Source: Actinomycetes bacterium (GTDB lineage: Bacteria; Actinomycetota; Acidimicrobiia; Spongiisociales; SHLN01). From it: a stretch of DNA of 33,288 nucleotides. Positions 7,895 to 16,987 of the stretch are shown here, piece by piece. A model generated the notes under the pieces. It saw nothing but the letters and a program-made list of their open reading frames with translations. It searched no databases and had not been told where the DNA came from. How positions within the stretch are numbered: position 1 is the first letter of the stretch; every line of letters begins with the position of its first letter. Position numbers and translations under genes: made by a program. The stretch lies in contig JAHEJY010000015.1 of assembly GCA_024638625.1 (NCBI GenBank), positions 1 through 33,288 on the forward strand, given 5' to 3'.

Positions 7895-8689
7895 CTAGCT
7901 GGAGTGCGCCATAGGTGTTAGAGCCGGCTCCCGGTTCATAGTGACTTCCCCATCGTCAACGGGTTCCGAAATCGGAGCAGCCGGGCTCGCGATCGGCCTG
8001 GCCGTTCTGCTATCGGAGATCGAGAGTGTCAAGCCGGTGATGAGCGCCCAGGCCAGAAACACCAAGCTGCCGATCCAGACGAGACCGCCGAAGGTGCCTT
8101 CGGACGTGGTTTCCGCAGGCCATCCGATCAAACCGATGAGTCCCGGGAGGGCGGCAATTGCGGTCAACCATCCCAGAGACGTTGGTAGCGCGCGGTGGCG
8201 GAGACCAAAGTAGGCGGCTATCGCCAGCGCAAAAGGCATGCTGCCGACTGCGATGATCCACAGGCCGTCCAGAGCCGTTTCGGCCCCAAGGAATCCCTGC
8301 AAGGTTGCGGGGTCGATGGCTGAGGCGTCGTAGCGATCGAGGCCGGCACTCATGGCCACGACGCCCAGCAAGCTGAACGCCGAGACGAGACCCAGGCCTC
8401 CGAAAGCGCGTGCTCCCGGTGAATCGTTGGCCGCTGCCGCAAAACGATTGCGCAGCGCAACCACGAACCAGACCAGCGCCGCGATCCCGGCTAACAGCAC
8501 GAGATAGCTGTAGCGCGATGCGGTTGAACCCGTGTAGTAGTCGACGAGGTCGGCGTTCGTGATCAGATCGGTCTCGACATCGCCGGGCCAGGGCCGGGCT
8601 GATTCGAGCATCTCCCATCCGGCGACGAGCAACAGTGGATAAGCCACCCCCGCTATATAGCCAGATCGTTCAAAAGTCCAGGTGGCCAT
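7895..8689 (-). CDS. Six-helix integral membrane protein, function unknown
   Basis: 264 aa from ATG 8689, set by a near-perfect AAAGGAGG seven bases upstream; the open frame reaches 8839 but the extra part is not plausible. Six hydrophobic segments: residues about 9-26, 59-76, 97-119, 137-160, 170-190 and 200-222. A tail of about 40 polar residues (RTARPIASPAAPISEPVDDG) ends the protein. Segment spacing resembles DUF4386-type or similar small actinobacterial membrane proteins, but I cannot name the family with confidence. No catalytic motif seen. It follows the Sel1-repeat gene by 110 bp on the same strand. Confidence 0.75.
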   Translation of the reverse strand: MATWTFERSGYIAGVAYPLLLVAGWEMLESARPWPGDVETDLITNADLVDYYTGSTASRYSYLVLLAGIAALVWFVVALRNRFAAAANDSPGARAFGGLGLVSAFSLLGVVAMSAGLDRYDASAIDPATLQGFLGAETALDGLWIIAVGSMPFALAIAAYFGLRHRALPTSLGWLTAIAALPGLIGLIGWPAETTSEGTFGGLVWIGSLVFLAWALITGLTLSISDSRTARPIASPAAPISEPVDDGEVTMNREPALTPMAHSS

Positions 8690-8799
8690 GTCCGTACCTC
8701 CTTTGTCGAATCGAAATGGCCTACTGAGAAGGTGTACCACGCCGGGGGGTGCCGGATTCTGACTACTTGTGGCAGGCGCCCGCCAAATACGGGTTTCGG

Positions 8800-9513
8800 C
8801 TAAGCGGTGCCGGCAACTGTGCCTGCCTGACGGCGCCACATAGCCGCGGTGGAAGTATCGCCCATTCGATCGAGAACTTCAGCGAGGGCGAGCATCGAAG
8901 GTGAATGGCCCTCGGTGGCGGCGCGGAGATACCAGTGTTTGGCGTCGCGAATTCTCCCGCGTTGTGTCAGCAACCAGCCAAGATCGAACATGGCCGGGCT
9001 CCAGAACTTCCTGGCGGCTTTGACCAGGAGATCCAGTGCCTCATCAGTGTGACCTTGATCGTGCCGAATCAACCCGAGCCGGTGCATGGCTTCCGCGTAT
9101 TCGTCGCCTGCCGCCAATCCGAAATAGTGTGCAGCGCCATCGACGTCGCCACGTCGTTCGAGGGTGTCACCCAGCTCGCATCGAGCCGAATTCGATCCGG
9201 CCGCAGCAGCCAACTCCAACCATGCAATTGCGTTTTGCTCGTCCCTTTCGATGAGAAAAACCGAGGCCAGGTCGATCATCGCCTGCAGGTCACCGAGCTC
9301 TGCCGCCCGCCGGTACCATGTTTTGGCCGACGACAAGTCACCCTTGGCCTCAAAACCGAACGCGGTATCGCGCATGGCTGTGGTGTCGATGTCCGGTTCG
9401 GGAATGCCTTCAGAAGAAAACGCCCGTAAAGGCGCGGATGAAGACGAGGGAGAAGAAGGCGCGTCCGACCAAGCTTCGGATACGGCCGTGTAATCAAGGT
9501 CCTTGTCGCTCAT
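8800..9513 (-). CDS. Sel1/TPR-repeat protein
   Basis: 237 aa from ATG 9513. After a Ser/Pro-rich N-terminal segment of about 50 residues come about five degenerate Sel1-like helical repeats of roughly 36 residues, with repeated cores such as AKTWYRRAAELGDLQAM, AIAWLELAAAAGSNSAR, AAHYFGLAAGDEYAEAM, ALDLLVKAARKFWSPAM and AKHWYLRAATEGHSPSM. Such solenoids mediate protein-protein contacts. No signal peptide or membrane helix, so probably cytoplasmic. Partner unknown. Divergent from the Lhr helicase gene with an 81-bp gap. Confidence 0.85.
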   Translation of the reverse strand: MSDKDLDYTAVSEAWSDAPSSPSSSSAPLRAFSSEGIPEPDIDTTAMRDTAFGFEAKGDLSSAKTWYRRAAELGDLQAMIDLASVFLIERDEQNAIAWLELAAAAGSNSARCELGDTLERRGDVDGAAHYFGLAAGDEYAEAMHRLGLIRHDQGHTDEALDLLVKAARKFWSPAMFDLGWLLTQRGRIRDAKHWYLRAATEGHSPSMLALAEVLDRMGDTSTAAMWRRQAGTVAGTA

Positions 9514-9594
9514 CCCTATTGATCAGCGTATTGCCGAGCCGGTGACCCGCTCGCGATGCAGGTAGGTCGATCGACCTATTTCCAGAACTGGTCC

Positions 9595-12500
9595 ATGTCA
9601 CACCGACGGCCTATTGTCGCGGGGGTGGATCACTTTGGCCCAGCAACTCGTGCCTGGTTTACCAACACGTTTCACGAGCCAACCGCGGCTCAGGAAATGG
9701 GATGGCAGGCGATCAGCCGCGGCGAACACACGCTTATTCATGCACCCACGGGTTCCGGCAAGACGTTGGCTGCGTTCCTCTGGTCGGTTGATCAGTTGCT
9801 GTCCGAAGATGTCCCGGAAGAATCCGATCGCTGTCGCGTGCTCTACATCTCGCCGATGAAGGCACTCGCTTATGACATCGAGCGCAACCTTCGAGCGCCT
9901 CTGACTGGCATCACGAACGCGGCCGGCCGGCTGGGTGTCGATGCTGCCCTCATCACTACGGCGTTGCGAACCGGCGACACGCCGCAAGAGGACAGACGCC
10001 GCATGGCTCGCAAGCCGCCGGACATTCTGCTGACAACACCTGAATCACTGTATTTGCTGCTGACGTCACAGGCTCGTTCGATCCTCACGTCCATCAACAC
10101 GGTCATTGTCGATGAGGTTCACGCGATGGCCGGTACGAAGCGGGGTGCTCATCTTGCCGTTTCGCTCGAGCGGCTCGAAGAGATCGTAGATTCTCCGCCC
10201 CAGCGCATTGGACTTTCGGCCACGCAACGTCCTCTGAGCGAAATCGCTCGTTTTCTCGGAGGCGGAGATCACACCGACGAGGGTTGGGTTCCGCGTCCCG
10301 TGACCGTGGTCGACGCACCCCGCGACAAGCCTCTCACCGTTCAGATTTCCATACCGGTCGAGGACATGACAGATATCGGACCGGCCGGTCCGATCGACGA
10401 GCTCGAGCGCCAACCCAGTCGCTCGATCTGGCCACACATGTACCCACGGATACTCGAGCTCATTCGCCAACACAGGTCGACCATCGTCTTCACGAACAGC
10501 CGTGGTCAGGCCGAGCGCATTGCCAACCAGCTCAACGAGTTGGCTGAGGAGCCCATCGCCCGGGCGCACCACGGCTCGGTATCTCGTAGTCAGCGCCTGG
10601 AGATCGAGGATGCGCTGAAGCGGGGAGCGTTGCCGGCGGTCGTTGCCACAGCCACACTCGAGTTGGGGATCGACATGGAAGCGGTCGAGCTCGTGATCCT
10701 TGTCGAGGCGCCACCTTCGGTTGCGAGTGGCCTGCAACGGGTTGGCCGCGCCGGCCATCAGGTAGGGGCCGCCAGTCGGGCCGCTGTCTTTCCGAAACAT
10801 CGCGGAGACCTTCTCGAGGCCGCGGTCGTCGTCAACCGGATGATGGATGGCTCGATCGAGGCAACCCGCATTCCCGCCAATCCGTTGGACGTGCTTGCCC
10901 AGCAGATCGTGGCAGCGGTCGCCGTCGAGGACCGAACGGTGGACGATATCTATGCGATGATTCGAAGGTCTGCGCCCTTCGCCGAACTTCCGCGAGGTCC
11001 CTTCGAGGCGACGCTCGACATGCTGGCGGGCCGGTATCCGTCGGATGCGTTTTCAGAGCTGCGGCCCCGGTTGGTGTGGGACCGGGTTGACGGCACGTTG
11101 ACGGCACGGCCCGGCGCGAAAATGCTTGCGGTCACCAATGCCGGCACCATTCCCGACCGCGGGCTGTACCGGGTGGTATCGCCAGAAGGAGGGCGGGTAG
11201 GGGAGCTAGACGAGGAGATGGTCTACGAGAGCCGAAGCGGAGATACGATCATCCTGGGCTCGTCCGCATGGCAGATCACCGAAATCACCCAGGACCGGGT
11301 CGTTGTGGTTCCTGCACCGCCGGGGTCTGCGGCACAGCTGCCCTTCTGGCACGGCGACGCAATGGGTCGACCGCTCGAACTGGGCCAGGCCATCGGTGCG
11401 TTCGTGCGCAACGTCGGTGCCTTATCGCAGTCGGATGCGGAAGAAGTGCTTGCGTCCGGATATCACCTCGATGACTATGCCGCCAGCAACCTCGCCCAGT
11501 ATCTGGCGGAAGAAAAGGAGGCGACTGGCGCCCTTCCGACTGATCGAACCATTGTTGTAGAGCGATTTCGAGATGAGATCGGAGACTGGCGTCTGGTGCT
11601 GCTTTCCCCGTTCGGTTCGAGGGTTCATGCTCCGTGGGCGATGGCGGCGTCGACCCGGATGCGGAATGACCTCGGCCTGGACGTCGACACGATGTGGACC
11701 GACGATGGCATCATCTTTCGATTTCCCGATTCAGATGAGCCACCAGATTCGGCGCCACTTTTCGTCCCGCCGGACGAGTTGGAGGATCTCGTGGTTTCCG
11801 AGACTGCGAACTCGGCCCTCTTCACCTCCCGGTTTCGCGAATCAGCCGGTCGGGCGCTGTTGCTGCCGAGGAGACGACCCGGTCAGCGCACGCCGTTGTG
11901 GCTACAACGCAGGAGGGCAGTCGATCTTCTGGAAGTGGCGAAAGAGTTTCCGACATTTCCCATTGTTCTGGAGACGTATCGCGAGGTGCTTCAGGACTAT
12001 TTCGACCTGGAGGCCGTAACGGGAATACTGGCCGACATCGCTTCGCGAAAGATCAGGGTGCGGGATGTCGAAACGGACGGTCCCAGTCCCTTCGCTTCGT
12101 CCTTGATGTTCGACTTCATAGCATCGTATATGTACGAATACGATGCTCCGTTGGCTGAGCGCCGGGCGGCTGCCCTCACGCTCGATCGAAACCTGCTCTC
12201 GGAACTGATGGGCGAACCTGAGCTGCGCCAGCTCCTTGATCCCGATGCCATCCACGAAGTCGAGTTGTCGCTCCAGTGGCTCACCGAAACCCGGACTGCC
12301 AGATCGGCGGAAGGAGTACGAGATATGTTGCTCGATCTCGGTCCCCTGGATACGGATGAGGTTGCAGCAAGGTCGACAGACCTCGAGGAGGTCGGTTCGA
12401 TACTCGAACAGCTGGAGGCCGAGTCTCGCATCATCAGAGTGTCGTCTCGTTGGGCGGCGATTGAGGATGCCGCGCGGTTGCGGGACGCTCTCGGATTCGC

Positions 12501-13968
12501 GTTGCCGCGAGGTGTACCCCAGTCGTTTCTCGAACCGATAGCCGATCCCCTTGGTGATGTGGTTGGCCGATATGCCCGCACGCATGGACCGTTCAAGTCG
12601 GAAGATGCCGCTGCCGGCCTGGGCTTGCCGGTAGCTGTGGTCGCCGAGGTTCTGGCGAGGCTCGAAAGTCGCGGGCAGGTCGAAAGGGGGGCCTATCGAC
12701 CATCTGGAACGGGTACGGAGTGGGTGAATCGCGAAGTGCTCCGCCGACTTCGCCGGCGTTCCCTCGCCAAGTTCCGAGACGAACTCGAACCCGTTGAGCA
12801 TCACGATCTCGCTCGTTTCTTGATCGGCTGGCATGGTGTGGGAAACGGTTCGAACCGAATCGGGCGGCTACATGAAATCGTGACCCAGCTACAGGGCGTG
12901 CCCATTCCGGCTTCCGTCCTCGAGCGCGATGTACTGGCGGCGCGCATGGAATTTCGACCTGAGTTGCTCGATCAACTCATGGCAACCGGAGAAGTCGTTT
13001 GGATCGGTAAGGGTCCGCTGGGAACCAAGGATGGCCGGGTAGCCCTGTATTTTCGTGATCAGGTCCCCCTGCTCCACGCTCCCAACCTCGACGAGCTACC
13101 TGATGATGATTTGCACCGCCGACTCCGGGAGCACTTGCAGAAGCGGGGCGCTTCCTTCTTTCGCGACCTATACGAAGCAACGGGCGGCGGAGGACCCGAC
13201 GAAGTGTTGGTGGCCTTGTGGGATCTCGTCTGGGCCGGTGAGGTCACCAACGACACCCTTGCTCCATTGCGGGCGCATGGGTGGGGAAAAGCGCGAAGCA
13301 AGAGTGGGGGAAGGCCGCGGATGCCGTCGGTTTCGCCCCCGTCTGGATCGGGGCGTTGGTACCTCGTTGATTCATTGATGCATGAAGTCGGGCCGACAGA
13401 GTCGGCAACGGCCAGAGCCACCGTGCTGCTTGAACGCCATGGTGTCGTTGCCCGCAGCGTGATTGCCGGCGAGGGCACACCCGGCGGCTTCACCGGCCTG
13501 TATCCGGTGTTCTCGGCCATGGAAGATATCGGAAAAGTACGGCGAGGCTATTTCGTTGAAGGTCTGGGTGGCGCCCAGTTCGCATACCCGGGGGTGGTTG
13601 ATCGGCTCCGGCTGTCCGGCGATGATGATGTACACATACTGGCTGCGGCAGATCCGGCGAATCCGTACGGTTCCGCGGTCCCGTGGCCGGAGACCGACGG
13701 GCGTCCGTCCCGAAGTGCCGGCGCGTACGTCATCGTGGCGGATGGCCGACTTGCGGTCTTTGTAGAGCGGGGCGCCCGCCGTCTGATCTCGTTCACCGAC
13801 GACCCGAACGTCCTGCATCAATCGGCGGCCGGTCTGAAGAAGCTTGCTGGTCGTGTACGTCGCCTGGAGGTCGAGATGATCAATGGCGAGAAAGCCGGCG
13901 ACACGGCTCTCGGCGTCGTGTTGAAGGAGGAGGGTTTTCGCCATTCGTACAAGGGGCTGCGGGTGTGA
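9595..13968 (+). CDS. lhr: Lhr-type ATP-dependent 3'-5' helicase, long form
   Basis: Superfamily 2 nucleic-acid helicase of the Lhr family, 1457 aa from ATG 9595. The long length matches bacterial Lhr proteins with the extra C-terminal domain, not the ~900-residue Lhr-Core alone. Motifs: Walker A HAPTGSGKT (residues 49-57), DEVHAMAG (motif II), LSATQRP (III), FTNSRGQAERIA (IV), ATLELGIDME (V) and LQRVGRAGHQ (VI). The remainder holds the winged-helix and Lhr-specific domains. Known relatives are damage-inducible in mycobacteria and unwind RNA:DNA hybrids; a DNA glycosylase role has been proposed for the C-terminal part of E. coli Lhr. An upstream in-frame start at 9556 adds 13 residues. Nei lies about 3 kb downstream on the same strand; the two genes are adjacent in Mycobacterium tuberculosis. 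Confidence 0.95.
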   Translation: MSHRRPIVAGVDHFGPATRAWFTNTFHEPTAAQEMGWQAISRGEHTLIHAPTGSGKTLAAFLWSVDQLLSEDVPEESDRCRVLYISPMKALAYDIERNLRAPLTGITNAAGRLGVDAALITTALRTGDTPQEDRRRMARKPPDILLTTPESLYLLLTSQARSILTSINTVIVDEVHAMAGTKRGAHLAVSLERLEEIVDSPPQRIGLSATQRPLSEIARFLGGGDHTDEGWVPRPVTVVDAPRDKPLTVQISIPVEDMTDIGPAGPIDELERQPSRSIWPHMYPRILELIRQHRSTIVFTNSRGQAERIANQLNELAEEPIARAHHGSVSRSQRLEIEDALKRGALPAVVATATLELGIDMEAVELVILVEAPPSVASGLQRVGRAGHQVGAASRAAVFPKHRGDLLEAAVVVNRMMDGSIEATRIPANPLDVLAQQIVAAVAVEDRTVDDIYAMIRRSAPFAELPRGPFEATLDMLAGRYPSDAFSELRPRLVWDRVDGTLTARPGAKMLAVTNAGTIPDRGLYRVVSPEGGRVGELDEEMVYESRSGDTIILGSSAWQITEITQDRVVVVPAPPGSAAQLPFWHGDAMGRPLELGQAIGAFVRNVGALSQSDAEEVLASGYHLDDYAASNLAQYLAEEKEATGALPTDRTIVVERFRDEIGDWRLVLLSPFGSRVHAPWAMAASTRMRNDLGLDVDTMWTDDGIIFRFPDSDEPPDSAPLFVPPDELEDLVVSETANSALFTSRFRESAGRALLLPRRRPGQRTPLWLQRRRAVDLLEVAKEFPTFPIVLETYREVLQDYFDLEAVTGILADIASRKIRVRDVETDGPSPFASSLMFDFIASYMYEYDAPLAERRAAALTLDRNLLSELMGEPELRQLLDPDAIHEVELSLQWLTETRTARSAEGVRDMLLDLGPLDTDEVAARSTDLEEVGSILEQLEAESRIIRVSSRWAAIEDAARLRDALGFALPRGVPQSFLEPIADPLGDVVGRYARTHGPFKSEDAAAGLGLPVAVVAEVLARLESRGQVERGAYRPSGTGTEWVNREVLRRLRRRSLAKFRDELEPVEHHDLARFLIGWHGVGNGSNRIGRLHEIVTQLQGVPIPASVLERDVLAARMEFRPELLDQLMATGEVVWIGKGPLGTKDGRVALYFRDQVPLLHAPNLDELPDDDLHRRLREHLQKRGASFFRDLYEATGGGGPDEVLVALWDLVWAGEVTNDTLAPLRAHGWGKARSKSGGRPRMPSVSPPSGSGRWYLVDSLMHEVGPTESATARATVLLERHGVVARSVIAGEGTPGGFTGLYPVFSAMEDIGKVRRGYFVEGLGGAQFAYPGVVDRLRLSGDDDVHILAAADPANPYGSAVPWPETDGRPSRSAGAYVIVADGRLAVFVERGARRLISFTDDPNVLHQSAAGLKKLAGRVRRLEVEMINGEKAGDTALGVVLKEEGFRHSYKGLRV

Positions 13969-14020
13969 CCGTGCCGGGCTAGCCTCGATCCGACCAGACT
14001 CCGGGATCAGAGGTTTGCCC

Positions 14021-14452
14021 ATGGATTTCGTCGGGACACTTGCCAAGATTGGAACCGGGACGCATGCGGCGTTGTACAAGATGCTGGGTGGCAGGTTTAT
14101 GGGGGCCTCGGACGACCCCGGGAGCGTCATTGTTGTCACGACGAAAGGCCGCAAATCCGGAAAACTCCGGAGCCGGCCGCTCATGCATCTGCGCGATGGT
14201 GACAACCTGCTGGTGGTGGCTTCGGCCGGCGGTGCGGACCGTCATCCCGGCTGGTACCTCAACATGTTGGCTCATCCCGGGGTGATGGTTCATATCGCGG
14301 ATCGGGAGTATCGGTACCGTGCCAGGACGGCGCTCCCGGATGAACGTGACGAGTTGTTTGCCCGGTTTGTGAACCACAACAAGACATTCGGCGAGTACTC
14401 GAAGAAGACCGATCGAGTCTTGCCCGTCGTGATTCTGGAACCGGATGGCTAG
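14021..14452 (+). CDS. Nitroreductase/deazaflavin-dependent (DDN-like) family protein
   Basis: 143 aa from ATG 14021, with AGAGG about 8 bp upstream; a TTG at 14015 is less likely. The sequence GSVIVVTTKGRKSGKLRSRP, then LMHLRDGDNLLVVASAGGAD and HPGWYLNMLAHPGVMV, is characteristic of the split-barrel DDN family (deazaflavin-dependent nitroreductases, prototype Rv3547), widespread in F420-using actinobacteria. Many members bind F420; the substrate of this one is not predictable. It follows lhr by 52 bp. Its stop codon overlaps that of the convergent DUF4395 gene (the shared CTAG at 14449-14452). Confidence 0.88.
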   Translation: MDFVGTLAKIGTGTHAALYKMLGGRFMGASDDPGSVIVVTTKGRKSGKLRSRPLMHLRDGDNLLVVASAGGADRHPGWYLNMLAHPGVMVHIADREYRYRARTALPDERDELFARFVNHNKTFGEYSKKTDRVLPVVILEPDG

Positions 14453-14970
14453 CTCCCGATTCGGCCGATGGTCCTTGGACGCGGCGCTATCAGGCCCGCC
14501 GGCGTCACGGCACAGGCCTGACAGATCGAATCCGGGATGACCCCGATGCGCATGAGGCCATTGAAGATGGTGCAGCCCAGGCAGTAACCGAAGGCTGATT
14601 CGAGAGTGGCTGCGAACGTGATCGCCGCCACGAGAGCAAAGGACAGCCCGGTCGCGTCGAAACCGTAGTAGGCGGTAACCGCGCCGATGGAAAGAACCGC
14701 GCCTATGCCTTGGGCAAAACGCTTGGGTGGACCGGGGACGAGCCGGTGATCAACATCCAATCGCGGGGTCAATTGCCTGGTCACCAGCTGGCCAAGGGGC
14801 GAGAGCGTGGGCCCGGTGAGAACCCTTGCCAGAAAACCGTAGGCCAGAACCCAGAGAAGCCAGCCGGACTGCGTGATCAGAATCGTGACCGTGAGAATGA
14901 CAACCCCGGCTGCGACGAGCCGAGCGGAGGTTTCGTTAACGGGATCTGGGAATGTGAGTAGTTGCTTCAA
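14449..14970 (-). CDS. DUF4395 membrane protein
   Basis: 173 aa. The opening FPDPVNETSARLVAAGVVIL, the central GPPKRFAQGIGAVLSIG and a late CLGC pair match DUF4395, a small membrane family often found next to thioredoxin- or rhodanese-like genes. About four hydrophobic helices. A second pair, CQAC, follows CLGC, giving four cysteines near the C-terminus that could be redox active or metal binding. No thioredoxin gene is adjacent here. The start is a TTG at 14970: no in-frame ATG exists before an upstream TAA, and AAGGA stands 7 bp upstream. Confidence 0.85.
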   Translation of the reverse strand: MKQLLTFPDPVNETSARLVAAGVVILTVTILITQSGWLLWVLAYGFLARVLTGPTLSPLGQLVTRQLTPRLDVDHRLVPGPPKRFAQGIGAVLSIGAVTAYYGFDATGLSFALVAAITFAATLESAFGYCLGCTIFNGLMRIGVIPDSICQACAVTPAGLIAPRPRTIGRIGS

Positions 14971-15043
14971 GATGAAATCCTTGCGTGGGTGTGTTTAAAC
15001 GAGCTGTTTCTGGGGGCAGAAAAGGGGCGTACGGCCCTAAGCC

Positions 15044-15145
15044 ATGAGATATGTCGTCAAACAACAACACGCGAAACCAGGCCGGCACCTATTACCGGAG
15101 CGGCCTGATGGAGATGTGGATGAAGATGAGGATTTCATCAAGTAG
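15044..15145 (+). CDS. Possible small acidic-tailed peptide ORF (33 aa)
   Basis: A short ATG-started frame in the 243-bp gap before aceK. It begins MRYVVKQQHAKPGRHL, basic, and ends in a strongly acidic run (DGDVDEDEDFIK) before TAG. The charge switch and clean frame are suggestive, but the Shine-Dalgarno site is poor (a GGGG run lies about 16 bp upstream) and no homologue is known to me. It may be chance. Confidence 0.22.
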   Translation: MRYVVKQQHAKPGRHLLPERPDGDVDEDEDFIK

Positions 15146-15213
15146 AGGCTACCTTCGCGTCTTGCGAGAACTATAGGCGTAGTTTCACCGAAATCCACCG
15201 GGAGGTTCTGAGT

Positions 15214-16962
15214 ATGTCCGAGCAGAACGTGAACGCGCCCCTGGTTGCGTCAGCGGTTGCCGTCATATCGGCCGGATCCCGCACTCTTGCTGAGACCTTC
15301 CGAGTCATTACCGCACGGGCTCAGAATCGTTTCGAGCTTCGGGACTGGCGCGGACAACGCCAGGATTCTCACGAACGACTGGACGTTCACACGTCCACAG
15401 TTCGCGAAACCGAGCAGGAACTCAGGTCCCTGCTGGCTGACGCAATCACCGATCGCGAGTTGTGGCGGGCGATGAAGAGCGGGTACGCGAGGGCGATGGA
15501 GAAGGAGCGTTCGAGGACGTTGTTCTATACGTTCTTCAACTCGATCACCCGCCGCGTGTTCCACACGAGTGGCATTGACCCCGATATCGAGTTTGTCGCC
15601 CAGCGTGCCGTAGCCGGAGGAACGACGACGCCGGATGATCACCTCGTGACCTATGCAGATGGTGCGCTCACTGATCTTCTTCGAGCGATGATGATCGACT
15701 GTGGATTCGAAATCGGCTTTCGTGATCTGACTCGTGATGTCTTCCGTGCCGCGGAATTCATCAGGGAACGCCTGTCGACGGATGTAGCCGGTATCGAAAT
15801 GATCGGGGCGGTACTGTTTCGGGAGCAGGCTGCGTACCGGGTAGGCCGGCTCACGACATCAACCACGCCGATCCCTTTTGTCGTCGTACTGAGGAATCCT
15901 CAGGACGGCATCATGATCGATGCGGTGCTCATAGGTGAAGCGGCTGTCAGCATTCTCTTCAGTTTCACCAGGTCTCATTTTCATATCGACCAGGAGCATG
16001 GATACGAGCTGATTCCGTTCCTACACGAGTTGATGCCCCGCAAACGGCCGTCCGAGTTGTTCACAGCTCTCGGCTACCACAAGCACGGCAAGACGCTTCT
16101 CTATCGCGAGATCCTCGACCACCTCGAGACGACCTCTCATCGTTTCACCTTTGCACCCGGGACACACGGACTCGTCATGCTTGTCTTTGCGATGCCCGAT
16201 ATGGATCTGGTCTTCAAGGTCCTCAGGGACCGTTTCAAGCCTCCTAAGCGCACAACGAGACGGGAGGTCAAAGCGACGTATCAGCTCGTGTTCAAGCACG
16301 ATCGGGCCGGACGTTTGATTGACGCCCAGGAGTTCGAGCACCTGCAGCTGTTCCGTCACCGGTTTGACGCAGACCTGCTCTCGGAGTTGCTCGACGAGTG
16401 TGGTTCGACGACTTCGTTCGACGGCGAACTCATGACCTTGGAACATGTCTACATCGAACGGAGAGTCACCCCGCTCAACCTGGTCATCCATCACCCCGAA
16501 CTGGCTCTCGGACCACACACGCCGGCGGCGGATGCCCGGGCGGCGGTGATCGACTATGGCCAGGCGATTCGGGATATGGCCGTCGCGAACGTCTTTCCGG
16601 GAGACCTGCTGTTGAAGAACTTCGGACTCACACGTCACGGCCGCGTGGTCTTCTACGACTACGACGAACTCGTGCGAGTAACCGAGTGCGTGTTCCGATC
16701 GTTGCCGGAGCCACTCCCGGGCCACGAGATGGACGACACCCCTATGTGGGGCGTCGGTCCTCACGACATCTTCCCCGAGGAGTTCGGATCTTTCCTGGGC
16801 CTACCGGAAGAGCTTCGAGCGGTTTTCATGGAGCACCATCGCGATTTGCTCACTGCCGATTGGTGGCTGAACATTCAGCGCAGGGTGGGAGCGGGCGAGC
16901 TGATCGAGATCCCACCGTACTCCGATGAGTTTCGGGTCAATCGAGTCAGGCTTGATACGTGA
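15214..16962 (+). CDS. aceK: Isocitrate dehydrogenase kinase/phosphatase (AceK)
   Basis: Bifunctional enzyme that phosphorylates isocitrate dehydrogenase to push isocitrate into the glyoxylate shunt and removes the phosphate again. 582 aa, close to E. coli AceK (578). Identity is clear from long family-specific motifs: APGTHGLVMLVFAMPDMDLV then FKVLRDRF (nucleotide-binding loop; K335 matches E. coli K336), YQLVFKHDRAGRLIDAQEFE, LEHVYIERRVTPLN, NVFPGDLLLKNFGLTRHGR and VVFYDYDE (catalytic/metal aspartates, residues 479-485), DIFPEEF. Start ATG 15214 has GGGAGG 8 bp upstream. Nei follows after 25 bp. No aceA, aceB or icd lies in the window. AceK is mainly proteobacterial, so this is a candidate for horizontal transfer. 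Confidence 0.95.
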   Translation: MSEQNVNAPLVASAVAVISAGSRTLAETFRVITARAQNRFELRDWRGQRQDSHERLDVHTSTVRETEQELRSLLADAITDRELWRAMKSGYARAMEKERSRTLFYTFFNSITRRVFHTSGIDPDIEFVAQRAVAGGTTTPDDHLVTYADGALTDLLRAMMIDCGFEIGFRDLTRDVFRAAEFIRERLSTDVAGIEMIGAVLFREQAAYRVGRLTTSTTPIPFVVVLRNPQDGIMIDAVLIGEAAVSILFSFTRSHFHIDQEHGYELIPFLHELMPRKRPSELFTALGYHKHGKTLLYREILDHLETTSHRFTFAPGTHGLVMLVFAMPDMDLVFKVLRDRFKPPKRTTRREVKATYQLVFKHDRAGRLIDAQEFEHLQLFRHRFDADLLSELLDECGSTTSFDGELMTLEHVYIERRVTPLNLVIHHPELALGPHTPAADARAAVIDYGQAIRDMAVANVFPGDLLLKNFGLTRHGRVVFYDYDELVRVTECVFRSLPEPLPGHEMDDTPMWGVGPHDIFPEEFGSFLGLPEELRAVFMEHHRDLLTADWWLNIQRRVGAGELIEIPPYSDEFRVNRVRLDT

Positions 16963-16987
16963 GACTCCCGAGGTAGTTTTCGCGTCT

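Noticed and set aside
11902-12834. Minus-strand 310-codon open frame inside lhr, and similar ones at 10066-10800 and 16021-16764
   Set aside because: All lie antisense inside strongly supported genes (lhr, aceK), a usual by-product of GC-rich coding DNA; no domain recognised.
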